Of a stretch of DNA of 64,000 nt, positions 35,398 through 47,931 are shown in pieces. The stretch lies in contig CM077673.1 of NCBI GenBank assembly GCA_039707655.1, positions 3,296,001 to 3,360,000 on the forward strand. Direction: 5' to 3'. Within the stretch, counting starts at the first letter, position 1; each line of letters opens with the position of its first letter. Below the pieces are notes generated by a model. The model ran no database searches, was not told where the DNA came from, and saw only the letters and a list, made by a program, of their open reading frames with translations. This stretch comes from Elymus sibiricus (taxonomy: Eukaryota; Streptophyta; Magnoliopsida; Poales; Poaceae). Position numbers and translations under genes: made by a program.

Positions 35398-38300
35398 CTA
35401 TGCTATTATTCACTCTTTTTTTGTTGTCGTGGTCGTCCGAACATTCGGGGAAGCCCGTGGACCGGTTACAGGGACCTCGCCAAAACTAGCAGAATTTGCC
35501 TGTTCCGGCCAGTTTTCTATGCTACTACTCACTAATTTTGGGTCTGGGGGCGATCCAAACGTTCGGGGAACCCCGGGGTCCGCTTACGGGCACCTCGCCA
35601 AAACTCGCAGATTTGGTCCATTCTGACCAGTTTTCTATGCTATTATTCACTGTTTTTGGTTGTCGTGGTCGTCCCAACATTTGGGGATGTCCGGGGTCCG
35701 GTTACGGGGACCTCGCCAAAACTCGCTGATTTGTTCCATTTTTACCTGTTTTCTATGCTATTATTCACTGTTTTTTGGTTGTCGTGGTTGTCCGAACGCT
35801 CGGGGAAGCCCGGGGTCCGGTTACGGGGACCTCGCAAAAACTCATAGATTTGGTCCATTCTTACCAGTTTTCTATGCTATTACTCACTCATTTTGGGTCC
35901 CAGGGCGATCCAAATGTTCGGAGAACCCCGGGGTCCGCTTATGGGGAGCTCGCCAAAACTCGCAAATTTTGTCCATTCTGACCAGATTTCTATGCTATCA
36001 TTCACTGTTTTTCGGTAGTCGTGGTCGTCCGAACGTTCGGGGAAGCCCGGGGTGCGGTTACGGGGACCTTGCCAAAACTAGCAGATTTTGTGTGTCCCGG
36101 CTAGTTTTCTATGCTACTACTCACTAATTTTGGGTCCCGGGGCGATCCAAACGTCCGGGGAACCCCGGGGTCCGCATACGGGGACCGGGCCAAAACTCGC
36201 ATATTTGGTCCATTCTTACCAGTTTTCTATGCTATTATTCACTGGCTTTTGGTAGTTGTGGTCGTCCGAACGTTTGGGGAAGCTCGGGATGCGGTTACGG
36301 GGACCTCGCCAAAACTATCAGATTTTGTCTGTTCCGGCCAGTTTTCTATGCTATTACTAACTGATTTTGGGTCCCGGGGTGATCCAAACGTTCGGGGAAC
36401 CGCGCGGTCCGCTTACGGGGACTTCGCCAAAACTCGCAGATTTGGTCCATTCTTACCAGTTTTCTGTGCTATTATTCACTGTTTTTTGGTTGTCGTGGTC
36501 GTCCGAACGTTCGGGGAAGCCCGGGGTCCGGTTACGGGGACCTCGCAAACACTCGAAGCTTTGGTCCATTATTACCAGTTTTCTGTGCTATTATTCACTG
36601 TTTTTTGGTTGTCGTGGTCGTCCAAACGTTCGGGGAAGCCCGTGGACCGGTTACGGGGACCTCGCCAAAACTCGCAGATTTGGTCCATTCTTACCAGTTT
36701 TCTGTGCTATTATTCACTGTTTTTGGTTGTCGTGGTCGTCCGAACGTTCGGGGAAGCCCGTGGACAGGTTATGGGGACCTCGCCAAAACTTGCAGATTTG
36801 GTCCATTCTGACCAGTTTTCTATGCTATTATTCACTGTTTTTGGTTGTCGTGGTCGTCCCAATATTTGGGGATGCCCGGGGTCCGGTTACGTGGACCTCG
36901 CCAAAACTCGCAGATTTGGTCCATTCTTACCAGTTTTCTAAGCTATTATTCACTGTTTTTTGGTTGTCTTGGTCGTCCGAACATTCGGGGAAGCCCGGGG
37001 TCCGGTTACGGGGACCTCGCAAAAACTCGCAGATTTGGTCCATTCTTACCACTTTTCTATGCTATTACTCACTCATTTTGGGTCCCGGGGCGATCCAAAT
37101 GTTTGGGGAACCCCGGGGTCCGCTTATGGGGACCTCACCAAAACTCGCAGATTTTTTTCATTCTGACCAGATTTCTATGCTATCATTCACTATTTTTCGG
37201 TAGTCGTGGTCGTCCGAACGTTCGGGGAAGCCCGGGGTGAGGTTACGGGGACCTCGCCAAAATTAGCAGATTGTGTGTGTCTCGGCTCGTTTTCTATGCT
37301 ATTACTCACTAATTTTGGGTGCCGGGGCGATCCAAACGTCCGGGGAACCCCGGGGTCCGCATACGGGGACCTGACCAAAACTAACAGATTTGGTCCATTC
37401 TTACCAGTTTTCTATGCTATTATTCACTGGTTTTTGGTAGTCGTGGTCGTCCGAACGTTCGGGGAAGCTCAGGGTGTGGTTACGGGGACCTCGCCAAAAC
37501 TAACAGATTTTGTCTGTTCCAGCCAGTTTTCTATGCTATTACTCACTGATTTTGGGTCCCGGGGTGATCCAAACGTTCGGGGAACCCAGGGGTCCGCTTA
37601 CGGGGACTTCGCCAAAACTCGCAGATTGTTCCATTCTTACCAGTTTTCTGTGCTATTATTCACTGTTTTTTGGTTGTCGTGGTCGTCCAAAAGTTCGGGG
37701 AAGCCCGTGGACCGGTTACGGGGACCTCGCCAAAACTCACAGATTTTGTCCATTCTTACCTGTTTTCTATGCTATTACTCAGTGATTTTGGTTCCCGGGG
37801 CGATCCAAATGTTCGGGGAACCCCGGAGTCCGCTTACTGGGACCTCGCCAAAACTCAGATTTTGTCCATTCTGACCAGATTTCTATGCTATCATTCACTA
37901 TTTTTCGGTAGTCGTGGTCGTCCGAACGTTCGGGGAAGCCCGGGGTGAGGTTACGGGGACCTCGCCAAAATTAGCAGATTGTGTGTGTCTCGGCTCGTTT
38001 TCTATGCTATTACTCACTAATTTTGGGTGCCGGGGCGATCCAAACGTCCCTGGAACCCCGGGGTCCGCATACGGGGACCTGACCAAAACTAACAGATTTG
38101 GTCCATTCTTACCAGTTTTCTATGCTATTATTCACTGGTTTTTGGTAGTCGTGGTCGTCCGAACGTTCGGGGAAGCTCAGGGTGTGGTTACGGGGACCTC
38201 GCCAAAACTAACAGATTTTGTCTGTTCCAGCCAGTTTTCTATGCTATTACTCACTGATTTTGGGTCCCGGGGTGATCCAAACGTTCGGGGAACCCAGGGG

Positions 38301-38590
38301 TCCGCTTACGGGGACTTCGCCAAAACTCGCAGATTGTTCCATTCTTACCAGTTTTCTGTGCTATTATTCACTGTTTTTTGGTTGTCGTGGTCGTCCAAAA
38401 GTTCGGGGAAGCCCGTGGACCGGTTACGGGGACCTCGCCAAAACTCACAGATTTTGTCCATTCTTACCTGTTTTCTATGCTATTACTCAGTGATTTTGGT
38501 TCCCGGGGCGATCCAAATGTTCGGGGAACCCCGGAGTCCGCTTACTGGGACCTCGCCAAAACTCAGATTTTGTCCATTCTGACCAGATTT
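35398..38590 (+). repeat. HOR unit 14: 27-mer, 3,193 bp, 6-monomer duplication
   Basis: A full 21-mer (35398-37882) plus a second A11 B6 A12 B7 A13 B8 (37883-38590). Private changes: GCATATTTGG in B3, CTGGCTTTTGG in A5, ACCGCGCGG in B4, GTTGTCTTGG in A10, ACCTTGCC in A4. Confidence 0.9.
37883..38590 (+). repeat. Duplicated 6-monomer block A11-B8, 708 bp
   Basis: B8 at 37767-37882 is followed by A11 instead of A1. B8 and B5 share the tail CATTCTGACCAGATTT, so exchange in that tail would join B8 to A11. B6 here has CGTCCCTGGAACCCC, a private change. Confidence 0.88.
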
Positions 38591-41500
38591 CTATGCTATT
38601 ATTCACTGTTTTTTTGTTGTCGTGGTCGTCCGAACATTCGGGGAAGCCCGTGGACCGGTTACAGGGACCTCGCCAAAACTAGCAGAATTTGCCTGTTCCG
38701 GCCAGTTTTCTATGCTACTACTCACTAATTTTGGGTCTGGGGGCGATCCAAACGTTCGGGGAACCCCGGGATCCGCTTACGGGCACCTCGCCAAAACTCG
38801 CAGATTTGGTCCATTCTGACCAGTTTTCTATGCTATTATTCACTGTTTTTGGTTGTCGTGGTCGTCCCAACATTTGGGGATGTCCGGGGTCCGGTTACGG
38901 GGACCTCGCCAAAACTCGCAGATTTGTTCCATTTTTACCTGTTTTCTATGCTATTATTCACTGTTTTTTGGTTGTCGTGGTTGTCCGAACGCTCGGGGAA
39001 GCCCGGGGTCCGGTTACGGGGACCTCGCGAAAACTCATAGATTTGGTCCATTCTTACCAGTTTTCTATGCTATTACTCACTCATTTTGGGTCCCGGGGCG
39101 ATCCAAATGTTCGGGGAACCCCGGGGTCCGCTTATGGGGAGCTCGCCAAAACTCGCAAATTTTGTCCATTCTGACCAGATTTCTATGCTATCATTCACTG
39201 TTTTTCGGTAGTCGTGGTCGTCCGAACGTTCGGGGAAGCCCGGGGTGCGGTTACGGGGACCTTGCCAAAACTAGCAGATTTTGTGTGTCCCGGCTAGTTT
39301 TCTATGCTACTACTCACTAATTTTGGGTCCCGGGGCGATCCAAACGTCCGGGGAACCCCGGGGTCCGCATACGGGGACCGGGCCAAAACTCGCATATTTG
39401 GTCCATTCTTACCAGTTTTCTATGCTATTATTCACTGGCTTTTGGTAGTTGTGGTCGTCCGAACGTTTGGGGAAGCTCGGGATGCGGTTACGGGGACCTC
39501 GCCAAAACTATCAGATTTTGTCTGTTCCGGCCAGTTTTCTATGCTATTACTAACTGATTTTGGGTCCCGGGGTGATCCAAACGTTCGGGGAACCGCGCGG
39601 TCCGCTTACGGGGACTTCGCCAAAACTCGCAGATTTGGTCCATTCTTACCAGTTTTCTGTGCTATTATTCACTGTTTTTTGGTTGTCGTGGTCGTCCGAA
39701 CGTTCGGGGAAGCCCGGGGTCCGGTTACGGGGACCTCGCAAACACTCGAAGCTTTGGTCCATTATTACCAGTTTTCTGTGCTATTATTCACTGTTTTTTG
39801 GTTGTCGTGGTCGTCCAAACGTTCGGGGAAGCCCGTGGACCGGTTACGGGGACCTCGCCAAAACTCGCAGATTTGGTCCATTCTTACCAGTTTTCTGTGC
39901 TATTATTCACTGTTTTTGGTTGTCGTGGTCGTCCGAACGTTCGGGGAAGCCCGTGGACAGGTTATGGGGACCTCGCCAAAACTTGCAGATTTGGTCCATT
40001 CTGACCAGTTTTCTATGCTATTATTCACTGTTTTTGGTTGTCGTGGTCGTCCCAATATTTGGGGATGCCCGGGGTCCGGTTACGTGGACCTCGCCAAAAC
40101 TCGCAGATTTGGTCCATTCTTACCAGTTTTCTAAGCTATTATTCACTGTTTTTTGGTTGTCTTGGTCGTCCGAACATTCGGGGAAGCCCGGGGTCCGGTT
40201 ACGGGGACCTCGCAAAAACTCGCAGATTTGGTCCATTCTTACCACTTTTCTATGCTATTACTCACTCATTTTGGGTCCCGGGGCGATCCAAATGTTTGGG
40301 GAACCCCGGGGTCCGCTTATGGGGACCTCACCAAAACTCGCAGATTTTTTTCATTCTGACCAGATTTCTATGCTATCATTCACTATTTTTCGGTAGTCGT
40401 GGTCGTCCGAACGTTCGGGGAAGCCCGGGGTGAGGTTACGGGGACCTCGCCAAAATTAGCAGATTGTGTGTGTCTCGGCTCATTTTCTATGCTATTACTC
40501 ACTAATTTTGGGTGCCGGGGCGATCCAAACGTCCGGGGAACCCCGGGGTCCGCATACGGGGACCTGACCAAAACTAACAGATTTGGTCCATTCTTACCAG
40601 TTTTCTATGCTATTATTCACTGGTTTTTGGTAGTCGTGGTCGTCCGAACGTTCGGGGAAGCTCAGGGTGTGGTTACGGGGACCTCGCCAAAACTAACAGA
40701 TTTTGTCTGTTCCAGCCAGTTTTCTATGCTATTACTCACTGATTTTGGGTCCCGGGGTGATCCAAACGTTCGGGGAACCCAGGGGTCCGCTTACGGGGAC
40801 TTCGCCAAAACTCGCAGATTGTTCCATTCTTACCAGTTTTCTGTGCTATTATTCACTGTTTTTTGGTTGTCGTGGTCGTCCAAAAGTTCGGGGAAGCCCG
40901 TGGACCGGTTACGGGGACCTCGCCAAAACTCACAGATTTTGTCCATTCTTACCTGTTTTCTATGCTATTACTCAGTGATTTTGGTTCCCGGGGCGATCCA
41001 AATGTTCGGGGAACCCCGGAGTCCGCTTACTGGGACCTCGCCAAAACTCAGATTTTGTCCATTCTGACCAGATTTCTATGCTATCATACACTATTTTTCG
41101 GTAGTCGTGGTCGTCCGAACGTTCGGGGAAGCCCGGGGTGAGGTTACGGGGACCTCGCCAAAATTAGCAGATTGTGTGTGTCTCGGCTCGTTTTCTATGC
41201 TATTACTCACTAATTTTGGGTGCCGGGGCGATCCAAACGTCCGGGGAACCCCGGGGTCCGCATACGGGGACCTGACCAAAACTAACAGATTTGGTCCATT
41301 CTTACCAGTTTTCTATGCTATTATTCACTGGTTTTTGGTAGTCGTGGTCGTCCGAACGTTCGGGGAAGCTCAGGGTGTGGTTACGGGGACCTCGCCAAAA
41401 CTAACAGATTTTGTCTGTTCCAGCCAGTTTTCTATGCTATTACTCACTGATTTTGGGTCCCGGGGTGATCCAAACGTTCGGGGAACCCAGGGGTCCGCTT

Positions 41501-41783
41501 ACGGGGACTTCGCCAAAACTCGCAGATTGTTCCATTCTTACCAGTTTTCTGTGCTATTATTCACTGTTTTTTGGTTGTCGTGGTCGTCCAAAAGTTCGGG
41601 GAAGCCCGTGGACCGGTTACGGGGACCTCGCCAAAACTCACAGATTTTGTCCATTCTTACCTGTTTTCTATGCTATTACTCAGTGATTTTGGTTCCCGGG
41701 GCGATCCAAATGTTCGGGGAACCCCGGAGCCCGCTTACTGGGACCTCGCCAAAACTCAGATTTTGTCCATTCTGACCAGATTT
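38591..41783 (+). repeat. HOR unit 15: 27-mer, 3,193 bp
   Basis: Tandem copy of unit 14 with the same private changes and the same 6-monomer duplication (41076-41783). The duplicated A11 reads CTATCATACAC here, a tag kept in units 16-18. Confidence 0.9.
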
Positions 41784-41902
41784 CTATGCTATTATTCACT
41801 GTTTTTTTGTTGTCGTGGTCGTCCGAACATTCGGGGAAGCCCGTGGACCGGTTACAGGGACCTCGCCAAAACTAGCAGAATTTGCCTGTTCCGGCCAGTT
41901 TT

Positions 41903-42019
41903 CTATGCTACTACTCACTAATTTTGGGTCTGGGGGCGATCCAAACGTTCGGGGAACCCCGGGGTCCGCTTACGGGCACCTCGCCAAAACTCGCAGATTG
42001 TTCCATTCTTACCAGTTTT
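41903..42019 (+). repeat. Hybrid monomer B1/B7
   Basis: B1 start (CTACTACTCACTAA, CTTACGGGCACC) with the B7 tail (CGCAGATTGTTCCATTC). 117 bp. Confidence 0.87.
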
Positions 42020-42138
42020 CTGTGCTATTATTCACTGTTTTTCGGTAGTCGTGGTCGTCCGAACGTTCGGGGAAGCCCGGGGTGCGGTTACGGGGACCTT
42101 GCCAAAACTAGCAGATTTTGTGTGTCCCGGCTAGTTTT
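42020..42138 (+). repeat. Hybrid monomer A13/A4
   Basis: Starts CTGTGCTATTATTC as A13 does after B7, then becomes A4 (TTTTTCGGTAGTCG, GGGTGCGGTTACGG, GTGTGTCCCGGC), followed by B3. Confidence 0.87.
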
Positions 42139-45100
42139 CTATGCTACTACTCACTAATTTTGGGTCCCGGGGCGATCCAAACGTCCGGGGAACCCCGGGG
42201 TCCGCATACGGGGACCGGGCCAAAACTCGCATATTTGGTCCATTCTTACCAGTTTTCTATGCTATTATTCACTGGCTTTTGGTAGTTGTGGTCGTCCGAA
42301 CGTTTGGGGAAGCTCGGGATGCGGTTACGGGGACCTCGCCAAAACTATCAGATTTTGTCTGTTCCGGCCAGTTTTCTATGCTATTACTAACTGATTTTGG
42401 GTCCCGGGGTGATCCAAACGTTCGGGGAACCGCGCGGTCCGCTTACGGGGACTTCGCCAAAACTCGCAGATTTGGTCCATTCTTACCAGTTTTCTGTGCT
42501 ATTATTCACTGTTTTTTGGTTGTCGTGGTCGTCCGAACGTTCGGGGAAGCCCGGGGTCCGGTTACGGGGACCTCGCAAACACTCGAAGCTTTGGTCCATT
42601 ATTACCAGTTTTCTGTGCTATTATTCACTGTTTTTTGGTTGTCGTGGTCGTCCAAACGTTCGGGGAAGCCCGTGGACCGGTTACGGGGACCTCGCCAAAA
42701 CTCGCAGATTTGGTCCATTCTTACCAGTTTTCTGTGCTATTATTCACTGTTTTTGGTTGTCGTGGTCGTCCGAACGTTCGGGGAAGCCCGTGGACAGGTT
42801 ATGGGGACCTCGCCAAAACTTGCAGATTTGGTCCATTCTGACCAGTTTTCTATGCTATTATTCACTGTTTTTGGTTGTCGTGGTCATCCCAATATTTGGG
42901 GATGCCCGGGGTCCGGTTACGTGGACCTCGCCAAAACTCGCAGATTTGGTCCATTCTTACCAGTTTTCTAAGCTATTATTCACTGTTTTTTGGTTGTCTT
43001 GGTCGTCCGAACATTCGGGGAAGCCCGGGGTCCGGTTACGGGGACCTCGCAAAAACTCGCAGATTTGGTCCATTCTTACCACTTTTCTATGCTATTACTC
43101 ACTCATTTTGGGTCCCGGGGCGATCCAAATGTTTGGGGAACCCCGGGGTCCGCTTATGGGGACCTCACCAAAACTCGCAGATTTTTTTCATTCTGACCAG
43201 ATTTCTATGCTATCATTCACTATTTTTCGGTAGTCGTGGTCGTCCGAACGTTCGGGGAAGCCCGGGGTGAGGTTACGGGGACCTCGCCAAAATTAGCAGA
43301 TTGTGTGTGTCTCGGCTCATTTTCTATGCTATTACTCACTAATTTTGGGTGCCGGGGCGATCCAAACGTCCGGGGAACCCCGGGGTCCGCATACGGGGAC
43401 CTGACCAAAACTAACAGATTTGGTCCATTCTTACCAGTTTTCTATGCTATTATTCACTGGTTTTTGGTAGTCGTGGTCGTCCGAACGTTCGGGGAAGCTC
43501 AGGGTGTGGTTACGGGGACCTCGCCAAAACTAACAGATTTTGTCTGTTCCAGCCAGTTTTCTATGCTATTACTCACTGATTTTGGGTCCCGGGGTGATCC
43601 AAACGTTCGGGGAACCCAGGGGTCCGCTTACGGGGACTTCGCCAAAACTCGCAGATTGTTCCATTCTTACCAGTTTTCTGTGCTATTATTCACTGTTTTT
43701 TGGTTGTCGTGGTCGTCCAAAAGTTCGGGGAAGCCCGTGGACCGGTTACGGGGACCTCGCCAAAACTCACAGATTTTGTCCATTCTTACCTGTTTTCTAT
43801 GCTATTACTCAGTGATTTTGGTTCCCGGGGCGATCCAAATGTTCGGGGAACCCCGGAGTCCGCTTACTGGGACCTCGCCAAAACTCAGATTTTGTCCATT
43901 CTGACCAGATTTCTATGCTATCATACACTATTTTTCGGTAGTCGTGGTCGTCCGAACGTTCGGGGAAGCCCGGGGTGAGGTTACGGGGACCTCGCCAAAA
44001 TTAGCAGATTGTGTGTGTCTCGGCTCGTTTTCTATGCTATTACTCACTAATTTTGGGTGCCGGGGCGATCCAAACGTCCGGGGAACCCCGGGGTCCGCAT
44101 ACGGGGACCTGACCAAAACTAACAGATTTGGTCCATTCTTACCAGTTTTCTATGCTATTATTCACTGGTTTTTGGTAGTCGTGGTCGTCCGAACGTTCGG
44201 GGAAGCTCAGGGTGTGGTTACGGGGACCTCGCCAAAACTAACAGATTTTGTCTGTTCCAGCCAGTTTTCTATGCTATTACTCACTGATTTTGGGTCCCGG
44301 GGTGATCCAAACGTTCGGGGAACCCAGGGGTCCGCTTACGGGGACTTCGCCAAAACTCGCAGATTGTTCCATTCTTACCAGTTTTCTGTGCTATTATTCA
44401 CTGTTTTTTGGTTGTCGTGGTCGTCCAAAAGTTCGGGGAAGCCCGTGGACCGGTTACGGGGACCTCGCCAAAACTCACAGATTTTGTCCATTCTTACCTG
44501 TTTTCTATGCTATTACTCAGTGATTTTGGTTCCCGGGGCGATCCAAATGTTCGGGGAACCCCGGAGCCCGCTTACTGGGACCTCGCCAAAACTCAGATTT
44601 TGTCCATTCTGACCAGATTTCTATGCTATTATTCACTGTTTTTTTGTTGTCGTGGTCGTCCGAACATTCGGGGAAGCCCGTGGACCGGTTACAGGGACCT
44701 CGCCAAAACTAGCAGAATTTGCCTGTTCCGGCCAGTTTTCTATGCTACTACTCACTAATTTTGGGTCTGGGGGCGATCCAAACGTTCGGGGAACCCCGGG
44801 GTCCGCTTACGGGCACCTCGCCAAAACTCGCAGATTTGGTCCATTCTGACCAGTTTTCTATGCTATTATTCACTGTTTTTGGTTGTCGTGGTCGTCCCAA
44901 CATTTGGGGATGTCCGGGGTCCGGTTACGGGGACCTCGCCAAAACTCGCAGATTTGTTCCATTTTTACCAGTTTTCTATGCTATTATTCACTGTTTTTTG
45001 GTTGTCGTGGTTGTCCGAACGCTCGGGGAAGCCCGGGGTCCGGTTACGGGGACCTCGCAAAAACTCATAGATTTGGTCCATTCTTACCAGTTTTCTATGC

Positions 45101-46160
45101 TATTACTCACTCATTTTGGGTCCCGGGGCGATCCAAATGTTCGGGGAACCCCGGGGTCCGCTTATGGGGAGCTCGCCAAAACTCGCAAATTTTGTCCATT
45201 CTGACCAGATTTCTATGCTATCATTCACTGTTTTTCGGTAGTCGTGGTCGTCCGAACGTTCGGGGAAGCCCGGGGTGCGGTTACGGGGACCTTGCCAAAA
45301 CTAGCAGATTTTGTGTGTCCCGGCTAGTTTTCTATGCTACTACTCACTAATTTTGGGTCCCGGGGCGATCCAAACGTCCGGGGAACCCCGGGGTCCGCAT
45401 ACGGGGACCGGGCCAAAACTCGCAGATTTGGTCCATTCTTACCAGTTTTCTATGCTATTATTCACTGGTTTTTGGTAGTTGTGGTCGTCCGAACGTTTGG
45501 GGAAGCTCGGGATGCGGTTACGGGGACCTCGCCAAAACTATCAGATTTTGTCTGTTCCGGCCAGTTTTCTATGCTATTACTAACTGATTTTGGGTCCCGG
45601 GGTGATCCAAACGTTCGGGGAACTGCGGGGTCCGCTTACGGGGACTTCGCCAAAACTCGCAGATTTGGTCCATTCTTACCAGTTTTCTGTGCTATTATTC
45701 ACTGTTTTTTGGTTGTCGTGGTCGTCCGAACGTTCGGGGAAGCCCGGGGTCCGGTTACGGGGACCTCGCAAACACTCGAAGCTTTGGTCCATTATTACCA
45801 GTTTTCTGTGCTATTATTCACTGTTTTTTGGTTGTCGTGGTCGTCCAAACGTTCGGGGAAGCCCGTGGACCGGTTAAGGGGACCTCGCCAAAACTCGCAG
45901 ATTTGGTCCATTCTTACCAGTTTTCTGTGCTATTATTCACTGTTTTTGGTTGTCGTGGTCGTCCGAACGTTCGGGGAAGCCCGTGGACAGGTTATGGGGA
46001 CCTCGCCAAAACTTGCAGATTTGGTCCATTCTGACCAGTTTTCTATGCTATTATTCACTGTTTTTGGTTGTCGTGGTCGTCCCAACATTTGGGGATGCCC
46101 GGGGTCCGGTTACGTGGACCTCGCCAAAACTCGCAGATTTGGATCATTCTTACCAGTTTT

Positions 46161-46988
46161 CTAAGCTATTATTCACTGTTTTTTGGTAGTCGTGGTCGTC
46201 CGAACGTTCGGGGAAGCCCGGGGTCCGGTTACGGGGACCTCGCAAAAACTCGAAGATTTGGTCCATTCTTACCAGTTTTCTATGCTATTACTCACTCATT
46301 TTGGGTCCCGGGGCGATCCAAATGTTCTGGGAACCCCGGGGTCCGCTTATGGGGAGCTTGCCAAAACTCGCAGATTTTGTTCATTCTGACCAGATTTCTA
46401 TGCTATCATTCACTGTTTTTCGGTAGTCGTGGTTGTCCGAACATTCGGGGAAGCCCGGGGTGCGGTTACGGGGACCTCGCCAAAACAAGCAGATTTTGTG
46501 TATCCCGGCTAGTTTCCTATGCTATTACTCACTAATTTTGGGTCCCGGGGCGATCCAAACGTTCGGGGAACCCCGGGGTCCGCATACGGGGACCTGGCCA
46601 AAACTCGCAGATTTGGTCCATTCTTACCAGTTTTCTATGCTATTATTCACTGTTTTTGGTTGTCGTGGTCGTCCCAACATTTGGGGATGTCCGGGGTCCG
46701 GTTACGGGGACGTCGCCAAAACTCGCAGATTTGGTCCATTCTTACCAGTTTTCTATGCTATTATTCACTAGTTTTTGGTAGTTGTGGTCGTCCGAACGTT
46801 CGGGGAAACTCGGGATGCGGTTACGGGGACCTCGCCAAAACTAACAAATTTTGTCTGTTCCAGCCAGTTTTCTATGCTATTACTCACTGATTTTGGGTCT
46901 CAGGGCGATCCAAACGTTCGGGGAACCCAGGGGTCCGCTTACGGGGACTTCGCCAAAACTCGCAGATTGTTCCATTCTTACCAGTTTT
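46161..46988 (+). repeat. Spliced-in block of 7 diverged monomers, 828 bp (copy 1)
   Basis: Order A10', B2', A4', B3', A2', A12', B7'. Diagnostic bases: CTCGAAGATTTGG, AATGTTCTGGGAACC, GTGGTTGTCCGAACATTCGG, AAAACAAGCAG, TGTATCCCGGC, AGTTTCCTATGC, GGGGACGTCGCC, GGAAACTCGGGATGC, GGGTCTCAGGGCG. Such monomers are absent before 46 kb and recur at 49472, 52075 and 55468. Confidence 0.88.
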
Positions 46989-47223
46989 CTGTGCTATTAT
47001 TCACTGTTTTTTGGTTGTCGTGGTCGTCCAAAAGTTCGGGGAAGCCCGTGGACCGGTTACGGGGACCTCGCCAAAACTCACAGATTTTGTCCATTCTTAC
47101 CTGTTTTCTATGCTATTACTCAGTGATTTTGGTTCCCGGGGCGATCCAAATGTTCGGGGAACCCCGGAGTCCGCTTACTGGGACCTCGCCAAAACTCAGA
47201 TTTTGTCCATTCTGACCAGATTT

Positions 47224-47931
47224 CTATGCTATCATACACTATTTTTCGGTAGTCGTGGTCGTCCGAACGTTCGGGGAAGCCCGGGGTGAGGTTACGGGGA
47301 CCTCGCCAAAATTAGCAGATTGTGTGTGTCTCGGCTCGTTTTCTATGCTATTACTCACTAATTTTGGGTGCCGGGGCGATCCAAACGTCCGGGGAACCCC
47401 GGGGTCCGCATACGGGGACCTGACCAAAACTAACAGATTTGGTCCATTCTTACCAGTTTTCTATGCTATTATTCACTGGTTTTTGGTAGTCGTGGTCGTC
47501 CGAACGTTCGGGGAAGCTCAGGGTGTGGTTACGGGGACCTCGCCAAAACTAACAGATTTTGTCTGTTCCAGCCAGTTTTCTATGCTATTACTCACTGATT
47601 TTGGGTCCCGGGGTGATCCAAACGTTCGGGGAACCCAGGGGTCCGCTTACGGGGACTTCGCCAAAACTCGCAGATTGTTCCATTCTTACCAGTTTTCTGT
47701 GCTATTATTCACTGTTTTTTGGTTGTCGTGGTCGTCCAAAAGTTCGGGGAAGCCCGTGGACCGGTTACGGGGACCTCGCCAAAACTCACAGATTTTGTCC
47801 ATTCTTACCTGTTTTCTATGCTATTACTCAGTGATTTTGGTTCCCGGGGCGATCCAAATGTTCGGGGAACCCCGGAGCCCGCTTACTGGGACCTCGCCAA
47901 AACTCAGATTTTGTCCATTCTGACCAGATTT
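47224..47931 (+). repeat. Duplicated 6-monomer block A11-B8, 708 bp
   Basis: Same arrangement as at 37883, here after the mosaic block. A11 has the CTATCATACAC tag. Confidence 0.87.

Larger units (their letters stand above)
41784..44620 (+). repeat. HOR unit 16: 24-mer, 2,837 bp
   Basis: Order A1, B1/B7, A13/A4, B3, A5 and on to B8, then the 6-monomer duplication (43913-44620). Three monomers (A2, A3, B2) are lost relative to the 27-mer, with two successive hybrids at the junction. Confidence 0.9.
44621..47931 (+). repeat. HOR unit 17: 28-mer, 3,311 bp, mosaic
   Basis: A1 to A9 in order, then seven diverged monomers (46161-46988), then A13, B8 and the 6-monomer block A11-B8 (47224-47931). 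Private changes: GGGAACTGCGGGG in B4 and GGTTAAGGGG in A7. Confidence 0.9.
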
